Of a DNA stretch of 64,000 bases, positions 26,597 to 36,229 are shown piece after piece (the stretch's first letter is position 1; the number at the start of each line of letters is the position of its first letter). Under the pieces are notes generated by a model. It searched no databases, was not told the origin of the DNA, and saw nothing but the letters and a program-made list of their open reading frames with translations. The stretch is taken from NCBI GenBank assembly GCA_963825255.1, contig CAWGSF010000001.1:372001-436000 (forward strand), in the 5' to 3' direction. This DNA comes from JAIBJN01 sp963825255 (GTDB taxonomy: Bacteria; Actinomycetota; Thermoleophilia; Gaiellales; Gaiellaceae). The translations under genes and the position numbers were made by a program.

Positions 26597-27565
26597 CTAG
26601 CTGCGGGGCGCGGCGAGCGCGTCCAGCTGGCGGCCGCGCTCCGCCGCGAGCCACCGCTCGGCGTCGAGGGCGGCCATCGTCCCCGACGCTGCCGCCGTCA
26701 CGGCCTGGCGGTAGACGTGGTCCTGCACGTCGCCGGCGGCGAAGACGCCCGGAATGTTCGTCTCGCTGCTCTTGCCCTTCGTGATCAGGTAGCCCGCCTC
26801 GTCCATGTCGAGCTGGCCCTTGAAGAGCCCGCTCGAGGGATCGTGTCCGATCGCGACGAACAGGGCGTCCGCCGGGATCTCGGTCCGCTCGCCGGTCTTG
26901 ACGTTGCGGACGACGACCCCCGTGACGACGTCGCCGCCCACCACCTCCTCGACGACGGAGTCGAGCACGAACTCGATCCTCTCGTTGCTCCTGGCGCGGT
27001 CCTCCATGATCTGCGAGGCGCGGAAGACGTCGCGACGGTGGACGACCGTCACCTTCGATGCGAACTTGGCGAGAAACGTGGCCTCCTCCATGGCCGAGTC
27101 GCCGCCGCCGACGACGACGACCTCGCGGTCGCGGAAGAAGGCCGCGTCGCAGACGGCGCAGTAGGAGACGCCGCGGCCCTGGAGGCTGCGCTCGGACTCG
27201 AGGCCGAGCTGGCGGGCGTTCGCGCCCGTGGCGACGATCACCGTCTCCGCTCGGTACTCGTCCTCGCCCACCCACACGCGGAACGGGCGCTCCGAGAAGT
27301 CGACCTTCGTGACGTCGTCCGTCACGAACTCGGCGCCGAAGCGCGCCGCCTGCTTGCGGAACTCCTGCATCATCTCGGGGCCCAGCACGCCGGCGGGGTA
27401 GCCGGGATAGTTCTCGACGTCGCTCGTGATCATCAGCTGGCCGCCCCAGTTGACCCCTTCGAACACGAGGGGCTTCATGTTCGCCCGGGCCGTGTAGAGC
27501 GCGGCGGTATACCCGGCGGCCGCTCCGCCGATCACGATCACCTCGCGCACGTCGCTTGCGTTCAC
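26597..27565 (-). CDS. trxB: Thioredoxin-disulfide reductase
   Basis: 322 residues with a GTG start behind GAGAGGA. FAD-binding VIVIGGAAAGYTAALYTARA, redox-active Cys136-Ala-Val-Cys139 (SYCAVCDAAFF), NADPH site VVVGGGDSAMEEATFL, and the C-terminal FAD motif GVFAAGDVQDHVYRQAV are all present. It reduces thioredoxin with NADPH. No thioredoxin gene is adjacent. It is divergent from the eRF1-like gene. Confidence 0.97.
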   Translation of the reverse strand: MNASDVREVIVIGGAAAGYTAALYTARANMKPLVFEGVNWGGQLMITSDVENYPGYPAGVLGPEMMQEFRKQAARFGAEFVTDDVTKVDFSERPFRVWVGEDEYRAETVIVATGANARQLGLESERSLQGRGVSYCAVCDAAFFRDREVVVVGGGDSAMEEATFLAKFASKVTVVHRRDVFRASQIMEDRARSNERIEFVLDSVVEEVVGGDVVTGVVVRNVKTGERTEIPADALFVAIGHDPSSGLFKGQLDMDEAGYLITKGKSSETNIPGVFAAGDVQDHVYRQAVTAAASGTMAALDAERWLAAERGRQLDALAAPRS

Positions 27566-27603
27566 TCGAATCCTCTCTTCGTCAGGGGTGTTCCCAGGTG
27601 CAG

Positions 27604-28836
27604 ATGCCTACTAGTCTTGTTAACGATCGGGCCGGAGTCCCTGTTCCGTCGTCAGCGTCCACGGCCCGCACGGAAACCTACAGGGGGCGAGCGATAGCAC
27701 GAACCGTCACGTGGGACGAGCTCCGCGACCTCGCCGGCTTCGAGGCGGAGAAGGGCTTCGCGATCAGCGTCTACCTCGATCTCGAGCCGCGGGTGCTCGC
27801 CAACGCCAGCGACGCGCAGACCCGTCTCAACTCGCTCCTCGAGGAGGGGGCGAGGTCGAACGGCGTCCGCGGGCGCGAGCTGACGCACGCGCAGAAGCAG
27901 GGGCTCAAAGCCGACTTCGAGCGGATTCGCCGCTACTTCGAGCTCGAGTTCGAGCTGAACGGCGCGCACGGCCTCGCGATCTTCTGCGCGGGGCTGGACA
28001 ACGTCTGGCGCCCGCTTCCCCTCACCGAGGTCGTCGCGGACCGGATCAGGGTCGGCCCGCGCCTCTACCTCGCTCCGCTCGTGCCGCTCGTCGGCCGTGG
28101 CGAAGGCGCGCTCGTGCTCGCCGTCAGCCGCGAGCAGGGTCGCTTCTACCGGCTCCGGGCGGGTCGGCTTCAGGACCTCGCCGACTACTTCGACGAGCAG
28201 CCGCGGCGACACGACCAGGGCGGGTGGGCCCAGGCGCGGCTCCAGCGACACGCCGACGAGCGCGCGGCCGAGCACCTCCGGCGCGTGGCGGACGTCCTCG
28301 ACACGCTCGTCCGCCGGCTCCACGGACCGCGGGTGGTCGTCGTCGCGCTCGAGGAGACGTGGGCCGAGTTCGCCGGCTTCCTCTCGCAGGAGACCCGCGC
28401 GGCTGTCGCGGGGGTGGCCCAGGCGGAGGCGCACGCAACCCCCGCGGAGCTCCTCGAGGTCGCGGTTCCGGTGCTCGAGCGCTGGCGCGACGAGCGCGAG
28501 AGGGAGGTGGTCGAGCGCTGGCGCGACGAGGCCGGCCGGGATGGGAGGGCTGCGTCCGGCTGGGCCTCGACGCTCGAGGCCGCGTCGGACGGGCGGGTCG
28601 ACCTCCTGCTCTTCCGCGAGGGAGTGACCCGGGCCGTCAGGCGCTGCCCTGCCTGCGGCCGGCTCGCGGCGGAAGGGAGCAAGTGTCCGCTGGACGGAAC
28701 GCAGCTCGAGGACTGTGAGGACGGCCTCGACCTCGCGGTCCATCAGACGCTCGCGCACGGAGGCACGGTCTGGGCCGTGCGCCACCGCGACGACCTCGAT
28801 CCCGCCGACGGGATCGGCGCCCTCCTCCGCTACTAG
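27604..28836 (+). CDS. Bacterial eRF1-like (baeRF/VLRF1-type) protein
   Basis: About 410 residues from ATG 27604. The core begins TVTWDELRDLAGFEAEKGFA, contains VYLDLEPRVLA, and LAIFCAGLDNVWRPLPLTEV; the C-terminus has a Cys pair region RRCPACGRLAAEGSKCPLDG and VHQTLAHGGTVWAVRHRDDL. These match the bacterial relatives of archaeal/eukaryotic peptide-chain release factor 1, proposed to act on stalled or hibernating ribosomes. The first 30 residues look non-conserved; an ATA at 27694 behind AGGGGG would give (M)ARTVTWDEL. Either start is possible. The stop shares CTAG with the kinase gene. Confidence 0.8.
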   Translation: MPTSLVNDRAGVPVPSSASTARTETYRGRAIARTVTWDELRDLAGFEAEKGFAISVYLDLEPRVLANASDAQTRLNSLLEEGARSNGVRGRELTHAQKQGLKADFERIRRYFELEFELNGAHGLAIFCAGLDNVWRPLPLTEVVADRIRVGPRLYLAPLVPLVGRGEGALVLAVSREQGRFYRLRAGRLQDLADYFDEQPRRHDQGGWAQARLQRHADERAAEHLRRVADVLDTLVRRLHGPRVVVVALEETWAEFAGFLSQETRAAVAGVAQAEAHATPAELLEVAVPVLERWRDEREREVVERWRDEAGRDGRAASGWASTLEAASDGRVDLLLFREGVTRAVRRCPACGRLAAEGSKCPLDGTQLEDCEDGLDLAVHQTLAHGGTVWAVRHRDDLDPADGIGALLRY

Positions 28837-30734
28837 GCCTGCGCCGGGGCCTCGAGGGCCGTGTCCCGGTCGTCCGCCGGGACGTCGTCGGCGTCCGAGA
28901 CGGGCAGCTCGAAGAAGAACGTCGAGCCCTCGCGCTCCAGCGAGGCCACCCAGATCCGCCCGCCCATCCTGCGCACCAGCTCGCGGCAGATGTAGAGGCC
29001 AAGCCCGGTGCCGCCGACGCCTCGCCTGAGGTTGGGATCGAGCCGGTAGAACTTCTCGAAGATCCGCTCCTGCTCGCGGAGCGGTATCCCGAGGCCCTCG
29101 TCGCGGACGGCGAAGAGCACCCGCGAGACCCGGCCCTCGACGGAGACGTGGACCTGCCCGCCGGCAGGCGAATACTTCACCGCGTTCTCGACGAGGTTGG
29201 CGAGCACCTGCCGGAGCATGTCCGGGTCGGCTGCGACCGCGGGGATCTCGTCGGCCGCGTCGAGGTCGATCCCGACGCCCTCGGGGAGGTGCGTCCGCGC
29301 GGCCTCGACCACCTCGGCGACGAGCGGGACGGAGTCGCACCGCTCGGTCGACTGCGCGAACGTGCCCATGTCCAGCCTGCTGGCCTCCAGCACCTGGTCG
29401 ATGATCCGCGCGAGCCGGTCCGACTCGGAGGCGATCACCGACAGGAGCCGCGCGCGTCCCTCGTCGTCGAGCTCGAGGTTGCGCCGCCGCAGGGTGACCG
29501 CGGCGCCGTAGACCGCCGCGACCGGCGTCCGCAGCTCGTGCGAGACCGTGGCCACCAGCTCGCTCTTCAGCCGCTCGATGCCGCGCTCCTCGGTGAGGTC
29601 GCGCAGGGTGTAGACGGTCCCGTCGGGAACCCGGACCGCTGAGATCGAGATCCAGAGCTCCCGGTCGCCGATCTCGAGCGGGAGCGTCTCGGCGTGCCCG
29701 GCGGCGGGGACGGGCGCGCTCGCCACCGGGACGAGCGGCGCGATCGCGCGCCAGCCGGGAAGCACGTCCTCCGGCGCCCGCCCGACGACCTCGTCCGCGG
29801 TCACGCCCGTGACGGCGGCGATGGCCGGGTTCCAGAGGCGTACGACCCCCGCCCGATCGACGAAGAAGACGCCGTCGCCGACGTGGGCGAGCACCCGGGC
29901 GGCCCGCTCGCGCTCCTCGAGCACCTCCTCCTGGAGGCGGGCGCGCTCGAGGACGTCGCCCGTCTCCTTGGCGATCAGCTCGGCCACCGTCACCGCGAGG
30001 GCATCGAACCGGCGGGGCGCGCGGACGGCGTAGAAGGTCAGCGTGCCCACGGGGCGGCCCTCGTGCCGCATGGGGACGACGAGGGCGCTCCGGGCCCCGA
30101 CCGCCCGCGCGAGATCCATCGTCAGTCGCCGTTCGCGGGCAACGTCCCTGACCACCAGCGGCTTCCCCAACGACAGGAGGATCTGGTTGAAGTCGTCGGA
30201 GACGTCGATCTCGAAGCCGCGCCACGCCGGATCCGGGATCCGGCTCGCGGCCTGGCAGGTCAGGGTGCGGCGGTCGTTGTCGTAGAGGAGCAGGACGGCC
30301 GCGTCGGCCCCCACGGCGGGCGCCGCCGCGTCGAGGATGGCGCCGCCGAGCTCCTCGATCGACCCGGAGCGGGAGCTCAGGCGCGCGATCTTCCCGAGCA
30401 CGTCGAGCTCGCGGATGCGGTCCGAGCGCTCGGCGCCCTCGCGGAGGCTCGCGCGTCCCCGGCGTGTGCCGAGGGCGACCAGCACGGCCGTGGCGAGGAT
30501 GGCCGCGACGACGGTGACCGTGACGAACGCGGCCGAGTCGACGGATGGCCCGTCGCCGATCGAGATCCCGAAGAGGATGAACTGCTGACACGCCGCTCCG
30601 ACGAGGAGGAGCCCCGCGGAGAGCGTCAGCGCGGCGCCGGCGAAGGTGCGCTCGCGCCACCACGCGCGGAGCAGGAGGAAACCCAGTCCGAGCAGGGCGA
30701 CGCCGAGCCACAGGAAGAACCAGCCGAACTCCAC
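28833..30734 (-). CDS. Membrane sensor histidine kinase with GAF and PAS domains
   Basis: 633 residues with a GTG start. Three membrane helices fill residues 1-90. A GAF domain spans about 110-260 (SALVVPMRHEGRPVGTLTF), a PAS domain about 280-385 (HVGDGVFFVDRAGVVRLWNP), and HisKA carries His399 (VATVSHELRTPVAAVYG). The ATPase domain has NLVENAVKYSPAGG, DEGLGIPLREQERIFEKFYR and GTGLGLYICRELV. No response regulator is adjacent, so it is an orphan kinase. It ends at the same CTAG as the eRF1-like gene. Confidence 0.95.
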   Translation of the reverse strand: MEFGWFFLWLGVALLGLGFLLLRAWWRERTFAGAALTLSAGLLLVGAACQQFILFGISIGDGPSVDSAAFVTVTVVAAILATAVLVALGTRRGRASLREGAERSDRIRELDVLGKIARLSSRSGSIEELGGAILDAAAPAVGADAAVLLLYDNDRRTLTCQAASRIPDPAWRGFEIDVSDDFNQILLSLGKPLVVRDVARERRLTMDLARAVGARSALVVPMRHEGRPVGTLTFYAVRAPRRFDALAVTVAELIAKETGDVLERARLQEEVLEERERAARVLAHVGDGVFFVDRAGVVRLWNPAIAAVTGVTADEVVGRAPEDVLPGWRAIAPLVPVASAPVPAAGHAETLPLEIGDRELWISISAVRVPDGTVYTLRDLTEERGIERLKSELVATVSHELRTPVAAVYGAAVTLRRRNLELDDEGRARLLSVIASESDRLARIIDQVLEASRLDMGTFAQSTERCDSVPLVAEVVEAARTHLPEGVGIDLDAADEIPAVAADPDMLRQVLANLVENAVKYSPAGGQVHVSVEGRVSRVLFAVRDEGLGIPLREQERIFEKFYRLDPNLRRGVGGTGLGLYICRELVRRMGGRIWVASLEREGSTFFFELPVSDADDVPADDRDTALEAPAQA

Positions 30735-30778
30735 CGCAGTATCCCGGGCGAGTATACGAACCGGTGCCGCGCCCGGTT

Positions 30779-31883
30779 CTAGGCGGCGTCGGCCGCGTGC
30801 GGCAACTCGGCGAGCTCGCCCTGGGGCGCGTCGGGAAGGGTCGACTCCGACTCGCCGGCTCGCTCGAGCTTCGTCTCGAAGCGGGAGAGCCGCCGCTCCG
30901 ACTCGCCGTACTTCGTCTGCGCATTGCCAATGTGCCTGCCGACGAGGTCGAAGTCGGTCTTGAACCGGGCGAAGTCACGGTTCAGGTCGGCGACGTAGGT
31001 CATCACCTCGCGCGCGTGCTCCTCGATCTGCAGGCCCTTGAAGCCCTGGGCGAGGGTGAGCAGGTAGCTGTAGAAGGTGTTCGGGGAGACGGGGAAGACC
31101 TTCCGCTTCTGCGCGTGCTCGACCGGGTTCGCGTCGCCTCCGATGCGGTTGCAGACGAGCTCGTAGTAGACGCCCTCGACGGGGAGGTACATGAACGCGA
31201 ACTCGTACGTGCCCTCCTCCGGACGGATGTACTTCTCGGCGATCGCGTCGATGTGGCCCTTCACGTCGCGGGCGAACGCCTTGGCGTGGAGCTCGCGGGT
31301 CACGTCGTCGCCGGCCTCGGTGAAGCGCTGGAAGTTGTCGAGCGGGAACTTCGCGTCGACGGGGATGAGGGCGCCGTCGAGCTTGATGACCGCGTCCACC
31401 CGCTCCCCGCTCGTGAAGCCGTGCTGGAGCGCGATACTTGCCCGCGGGGAGCACGTCCGCGAGGAGCTGCTTGAGCATGAGCTCGCCCACGCCGCCACGG
31501 GCCTTGGGCGGGCGCAGCATCTGCTCGAAGCGCTCGAGGCCCTTCAGCCGCTCGTTCATCTGCGTGGTCGTCTCGCCGACCTTGCCGAGGCCTTCGTGCA
31601 TGCTCGCCGAGGTCTTCGTCATGCCCTCCAGGCGCCGGTCGACCTTGACGTCCATCTCGCCGAGCCGGCGGTCGACCTTCGAGTCGAGCTCGCCGAAGCG
31701 ACGGTCCATCGTCTCGGTCATCCCCGCGAGGCGGCGGTCGATCTCGGCGCTTCGCCCGGCCAGCTCCTCGGTGCTCGCAGCGCGGAGCCCAGCGAGCTCG
31801 GCCCGGAGCACGCGGACGAGCCACAGGGCGCCGAGCCCGAGCGCGGCGGCGAGGACGACGAGGATGACAAGGCTCCCGATCAT
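30779..31883 (-). pseudogene. rmuC: RmuC-family DNA recombination protein, interrupted by a +1 shift
   Basis: From ATG 31883 a signal-anchor helix (SLVILVVLAAALGLGALWLV) leads into a long coiled coil with repeats of xVDRRLGEMD, then GVGELMLKQLLADVLPAGKY. At about 31431 the frame must shift one base to continue ALQHGFTSGERVDAVIKLDG, VDAKFPLDNFQRF and YVRY-type RmuC blocks to the stop at 30779. The joined product is 367 residues. RmuC proteins limit DNA inversion and belong to the PD-(D/E)XK fold. Removal of one C restores the frame; sequencing error is the likely cause. Confidence 0.82.
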
Positions 31884-32026
31884 GGGCCGACGAACAGTAG
31901 AGAGGCGGTCGGACGGAACCGGTTCCTTAAGCGCCAAATCCGGCGAGCCCGAGGGCTTACCGGATCTGGCAGGCGCGAGCGTACAAACGCCGGAGCGAGC
32001 CGGTCAAGCGGCGATCGGGCGAAGAA

Positions 32027-32047
32027 TCCGCAAAGTGCGGACTTTTC
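32027..32047 (+). terminator. Short hairpin followed by CTTTTCC
   Basis: TCCGCA (32027-32032) pairs with TGCGGA (32036-32041) around a 3-base loop and is followed by CTTTTCC. It lies 17 bases upstream of the nitrilase start on the same strand. The rest of the 180-base region between RmuC and nitrilase starts holds no gene that I can see. It could be a weak terminator for upstream transcripts or a leader structure. Confidence 0.35.
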
Positions 32048-32063
32048 CGATAGAACCCGTCCA

Positions 32064-32987
32064 GTGCGCCGTTCCGTCACCGTCGCCTGCGCCCAGGTCG
32101 AGCCCGTCGTCCTCGACCGGGAGGCGAGCCTCGCGCGCCTGGACGCCGTCGCCGGCGAGGCGGCCGGAGCAGGAGCGGAGCTCGTCGTCTTCCCGGAGGC
32201 GTTCATCCCCGCGTATCCCTCCTCGGCGTGGGCGCGGTTCCTCGCGGGCTGGGACGACCCACGCGCGAAGGCGGCTTTCGCGCGCCTCGCCGCGGAGTCG
32301 GTCGAGGTGCCCGGCCCGGCCGCCGACCGTCTCGGCGAGATCGCGCGCGAGCACGGCATCTGGCTCGTGACCGGGGTGACCGAGATCGACCCCGAGCGGC
32401 CGGGAACCCTCTACAACACGCTTCTCTACCACGACCCCGAGGGCGCGCTCGCGCTCCACCACCGGAAGCTCGTCCCCACGAACCACGAGCGCCTCATCTG
32501 GGGGCAGGGCGACGGACGCGGGCTCCGGGCGATCGAGACCGGCTTCGGCCGCCTCGGCGGGCTCATCTGCTGGGAGAACTACATGCCGCTCGCCCGCTTC
32601 TCCCTCTACGAGTCGGGGGTCGAGCTCTACATCGCGTCCACCGCCGACGACGCCGACGCGTGGCAGGCGACGCTCGTCCACATCGCGCGCGAGTCGCGGG
32701 CGTTCGTGATCGCCCCGTCCCACTTCCAGCGCACGGCCGCCTACCCCGAGGACTTCCCCCTCCTCGAGGAGCTCGCGGAGATCGAGATCCTCGGCCGGGG
32801 CGGCAGCGCGATCCTCGGGCCGGACGGCGCCTACCTCGCCGGGCCGCTCTACGACGAGGAGGGGATCCTCTACGCGGAGCTCGATCCCGCCCGCCTGCAC
32901 GAGGAGCGGCAGCGCTTCGACCCCGCCGGCCACTACCACCGGCCCGACGTCCTCAAGCTCGAGGTCAACTTCCCGCCCGGCCAGTGA
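32064..32987 (+). CDS. Nitrilase-superfamily hydrolase (nitrilase branch)
   Basis: 307 residues with a GTG start. The catalytic triad is visible as Glu45 (VVFPEAFIPAYP), Lys135 (HHRKLVPTNHERLIW) and Cys169 (GGLICWENYMPLAR). The CWEN sequence and the length fit true nitrilases (branch 1) that hydrolyse nitriles to carboxylic acids and ammonia. It leads a four-gene run of overlapping genes including a CoA ligase and an enoyl-CoA hydratase, which suggests that the released acid is activated and degraded. Substrate is not determined. Confidence 0.92.
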   Translation: MRRSVTVACAQVEPVVLDREASLARLDAVAGEAAGAGAELVVFPEAFIPAYPSSAWARFLAGWDDPRAKAAFARLAAESVEVPGPAADRLGEIAREHGIWLVTGVTEIDPERPGTLYNTLLYHDPEGALALHHRKLVPTNHERLIWGQGDGRGLRAIETGFGRLGGLICWENYMPLARFSLYESGVELYIASTADDADAWQATLVHIARESRAFVIAPSHFQRTAAYPEDFPLLEELAEIEILGRGGSAILGPDGAYLAGPLYDEEGILYAELDPARLHEERQRFDPAGHYHRPDVLKLEVNFPPGQ

Positions 32988-34141
32988 GCACAGGCCGACC
33001 ATCCCTCGCGCCCCGGAGCGACTTCCCGGTGCTCGACGAGGTCGTCTACCTGAACACCGGCTCGATCGGCCTCGAGGCGCTGCCCGTGCAGCGGGCGGCG
33101 GAGGAGCTCGGGTCGCAGATCGCCGGGCGCGGCACGGTCGGGTTCGACGACGAGATCGAGCAGCGAATCGGCGACGTCCCCCGGGCGGCGGTCGCGCGGC
33201 TCCTCGGCGCGAGGCCGGACGACGTCGCGGTGGTGACACACGCGACCGAGGCGCTCTGCCAGGTCGCGTGGTGGCTGAAGCCCGGGGAGGGGGAGAACGT
33301 CGTCTCCGCCGACCTCGAGTTCCCCAGCGTCACCTACCCGTGGCTCCGGCTCGCCCGCGACACCGGCGTCGAGGTTCGCCTGGCGCGGGCGCTCCACGAC
33401 CCTGCGTCGTTCTCCCTCGAGACGATCGCCTCGGTCGTGGACGAGCGCACCTCCGTCATCTGCGTGAGCCACGTCCAGTACGCGACGGGCCACCGGCTCG
33501 ACCCGGCCGGACTGGTCGAGCTCGCGCGCTCCGTCGGGGCGACGCTCGTCCTCGACGCGACGCAGTCCGCCGGGGTCGTCCCGCTCGACGCCCCCGGCCT
33601 CGGCGTCGACGTGGTCGTCTCGTCCGGCTACAAGTGGCTCTGCTCGGCGCCGGGGGCGGGCATCTGCTACCTGCGTCCCGAGCTCTGGGAGCGGCTCGAC
33701 CCGCCCTTCGTCGGGTGGCGCTCGACCGAGGACGCGATCGCGTTCGACGCGACGACCATCCCGCTCGCCCGCTCGGCGCGGCGGCTCGAGTACTCGACGC
33801 CGGCGTACGCCGCCGGCGCGGCGCTCTCGGCCGCGGTCGACTACCTGCTCGACCTCGGGATCGAGAACGTCCTCGCGCACGACCTCGCTCTCGCCGGCGA
33901 GCTCCGTGCCGGCGTCGAGCGGCTCGGCGCGGAGGTCCTGACGCCGGCGGAGGACGACGGGCGCGCGGGCATCGTCATCGCCAGGTTCCCGGGCCGGGAC
34001 GGCGTCGAGATCGCCACGCGTCTGGGAGACGCGGGCGTGATCGTCTCTCCGCGCCTCGGCGCAGTCCGGTTCTCGCTCCACGCCTTCAACGACTCCTCCG
34101 ACGTGGAGCGCGCGCTCGGGGCGCTCGCCGAGATCTTCTAG
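32984..34141 (+). CDS. Class V PLP-dependent aminotransferase/desulfurase-like protein
   Basis: 385 residues. The GTG start overlaps the nitrilase stop (GTGA). Residues include VYLNTGSIGLEALPVQ, THATEALCQVAWWL, Asp191 of LVLDATQSAGVVPLD and the PLP lysine Lys217 in VVSSGYKWLCSAPGAG. These are the hallmarks of the aminotransferase class V family (cysteine desulfurases, kynureninase- and isopenicillin N epimerase-like proteins). The reaction here is unknown; the operon suggests processing of an amino-containing intermediate. Confidence 0.9.
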   Translation: MSTGRPSLAPRSDFPVLDEVVYLNTGSIGLEALPVQRAAEELGSQIAGRGTVGFDDEIEQRIGDVPRAAVARLLGARPDDVAVVTHATEALCQVAWWLKPGEGENVVSADLEFPSVTYPWLRLARDTGVEVRLARALHDPASFSLETIASVVDERTSVICVSHVQYATGHRLDPAGLVELARSVGATLVLDATQSAGVVPLDAPGLGVDVVVSSGYKWLCSAPGAGICYLRPELWERLDPPFVGWRSTEDAIAFDATTIPLARSARRLEYSTPAYAAGAALSAAVDYLLDLGIENVLAHDLALAGELRAGVERLGAEVLTPAEDDGRAGIVIARFPGRDGVEIATRLGDAGVIVSPRLGAVRFSLHAFNDSSDVERALGALAEIF

Positions 34142-34184
34142 CGCGCACTGTTCGCCGGCAGGCCCAGGCCTTACGCTTGCCCGC

Positions 34185-35486
34185 GTGGAGTGGGCGCGCT
34201 ACTTCGACGAGCGCACGGAGACCATGCCGCCCGTCTGGACGCGCCGCCTCGAGGACGAGCTGCTCGGCGAGCAGATCCGGCGCTGCTACGACCGGGCGCC
34301 CTTCTACCAGCGCAAGCTCTCCGAGGCCGGCGTCAGGCCGGAGCACGTCCAGACGGTCGAAGACCTGCGCCGCCTCCCCTTCACGACGAAGGACGAGCTG
34401 CGCGAGTCTCAGGCCGCCGAGCCGCCGCTCGGGGACTTCGCCTGCGCCGATCCGATCGACGTCGTCCGCTTCCACCTCACCTCGGGGACGACAGGGAAGC
34501 CGCTCGTCCTCGGCTACACGGCCGAGGACCTGCGCACGTCGGCCCGCATCGGCGCCCGCGCGCTCTGGTCCGCCGGGATCAGGCCCGACGACACCGTGCT
34601 CCACTGCATGAGCTACAGCTTCTACACAGGCGGCCTCGTCGATCACGCCGCGATCGAGGAGACCGGCGCCACCGTCGTCCCCGTCGGGCTCGGCCAGACA
34701 GTCCGGCTGCTCGAGCTCTGGGAGGATCTGCGCCCGACCGCGCTCTTCTCGACGCTCACCTACCCCCTGTACCTCGCGGACGCCGCTCGGGAGCGGGGTG
34801 CCGATCCGCGCTCGCTCGGCCTGGCGAAGCTCATCGTCTCGGGCGAGCCCGGCGGGCAGATGGCGGCCACCCGCCGAGGCGTCGAGGAGGCATGGGGCGC
34901 GACCCTCGGGGACACCTACGGGCTCTCGGACGTCTGGGGCACGCTCGCGGGGGAGTGCGAGGAGGGGGAGGGCCTCCACTTCTCGGGCCAGGACGGGACC
35001 CTCGTCGAGCTCGTCGACCCGGAGAGCGGCGAGCCTGTCGGGATCGAGGCGGGGGCCCGGGGCGAGCTCGTCTACACCCATCTCGCGCGCGAGGCGACAC
35101 CGGTCGTCCGGTTCCGCTCGCGCGACGTCGCCGAGATCGTCGGCGGCGAGTGCCCGTGCGGGCGCACCGGTTTCCGCTTCCGTGTCGCCGGGCGGAGCGA
35201 CGACATGTTCCGGGTGCGCGGCGTCAACGTCTTCCCCAGCGCGGTCGGCGAGCTTCTCCGGGAGCACGGGGTCGACCGCTTCGCCGTCGTCCTCGAGACC
35301 TTCCCGGTCGAGCCACCCGTCGAGATCCTGGTCGAGGGTGCCTCGGAGGACGGCGACGCGCTCGCCCGGGCGGTGAAGACGCGCCTGGGCTTCACCTGCG
35401 TCGTCCGCCCGTCCACCTTGCCGCGGACGGAGGGGAAGGCGAAGCTCGTCTACCGGGTCTACGAGGGCGAGGAGCCGCCGGAGTGA
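34185..35486 (+). CDS. Phenylacetate-CoA ligase-like (PaaK family) adenylate-forming enzyme
   Basis: 433 residues with a GTG start. The AMP-binding P-loop is FHLTSGTTGKPLVLGY. Further motifs are ARYFDERTETMPP at the N-terminus, GDTYGLSDVWG, RFRSRDVAEIVGGECPCGRT with paired cysteines, and MFRVRGVNVFPSAV typical of PaaK. It activates an aryl- or arylacetic-type acid to the CoA thioester with ATP. It is coupled to the next gene by GTGA overlap. Confidence 0.92.
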   Translation: MEWARYFDERTETMPPVWTRRLEDELLGEQIRRCYDRAPFYQRKLSEAGVRPEHVQTVEDLRRLPFTTKDELRESQAAEPPLGDFACADPIDVVRFHLTSGTTGKPLVLGYTAEDLRTSARIGARALWSAGIRPDDTVLHCMSYSFYTGGLVDHAAIEETGATVVPVGLGQTVRLLELWEDLRPTALFSTLTYPLYLADAARERGADPRSLGLAKLIVSGEPGGQMAATRRGVEEAWGATLGDTYGLSDVWGTLAGECEEGEGLHFSGQDGTLVELVDPESGEPVGIEAGARGELVYTHLAREATPVVRFRSRDVAEIVGGECPCGRTGFRFRVAGRSDDMFRVRGVNVFPSAVGELLREHGVDRFAVVLETFPVEPPVEILVEGASEDGDALARAVKTRLGFTCVVRPSTLPRTEGKAKLVYRVYEGEEPPE

Positions 35487-36229
35487 CGGTGCGGCTCGAG
35501 CAGGAGGGTTCCGGAGCATGGATCCGCTGGGCGCGGCCCGAGCGGCTGAACGCGTGGAATGGAGAGACGCTCGCCGCGCTCGGCGACGCGCTCGCCCAGG
35601 CGGGGCGGGGCGACGCGCGCGCGATCGTGCTCGCCGGTGAGAGAGGGGCGTTCTCCTCGGGCGACGACCTCGGCGAGACGGCCGACCTCACGCCCGAGGA
35701 GTGGGCGGGGACCCTGACCGCGTTCAACCGCCTCACGCGCGAGGTCGTGGCGGCGCGCCAGCCCGTGATCGCCGCCGTGGACGGCGTGTGCGTCGGCGGC
35801 GCGTTCGAGCTCGCGGTCGCGTGCGACATCCGCCTCGCGAGCCCGCGCTCGCGGCTCGGGTGCCCCGAGGTAGCGATCGGCCTCTCGGTCTCGAACGGCT
35901 TCAGCCTTCTCGCGCCGCGGGCCGCGCGTCGGCTCGTCCTCACCGGCGAGCTCGTCGGGGCCGAGGAGGCGCTCGCGCTCGGGCTCGTGGACGTCGTCGT
36001 CGACGACGTCGAGTCTGAGGCCCGCCGCCTCGTCGAGCGGATCGCGGGGCTCGGGCCGCTCGCCGTGGCCGGGTCGAAGCGGCTTCTCGACGAAGGGCAG
36101 CGAGAAGCGCTCGAACGGGCGCTCGACCGCGAGGCGGGTCTCTGCGAGCAGCTCTTCGAGACGGCCGACGCGCATGAGGGGCTCGCCGCGTTCCTCGAGA
36201 AGCGCGCGCCGCGCTTCCGTGGGGCCTAG
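35483..36229 (+). CDS. Enoyl-CoA hydratase/isomerase family protein
   Basis: 248 residues; GTG start overlapping the ligase stop. The crotonase fold is clear: WARPERLNAWNGETLAAL, oxyanion-hole blocks GERGAFSSGDDLGE and AAVDGVCVGGAFELAVACDI, and RLGCPEVAIGLSVSNG. The usual catalytic glutamate of hydratases (GGGCELA-type) appears as GGAFELA, retaining the glutamate. It likely acts on the CoA thioester made by the upstream ligase. Its stop shares CTAG with the convergent VOC gene. Confidence 0.92.
   Translation: MTVRLEQEGSGAWIRWARPERLNAWNGETLAALGDALAQAGRGDARAIVLAGERGAFSSGDDLGETADLTPEEWAGTLTAFNRLTREVVAARQPVIAAVDGVCVGGAFELAVACDIRLASPRSRLGCPEVAIGLSVSNGFSLLAPRAARRLVLTGELVGAEEALALGLVDVVVDDVESEARRLVERIAGLGPLAVAGSKRLLDEGQREALERALDREAGLCEQLFETADAHEGLAAFLEKRAPRFRGA

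Noticed and set aside
27652..30978. Minus-strand frame of about 1100 codons across the eRF1-like and kinase genes
   Set aside because: It is the wrong frame for the histidine kinase, whose domains are in another minus frame, and shows only Arg/Gly-rich sequence.
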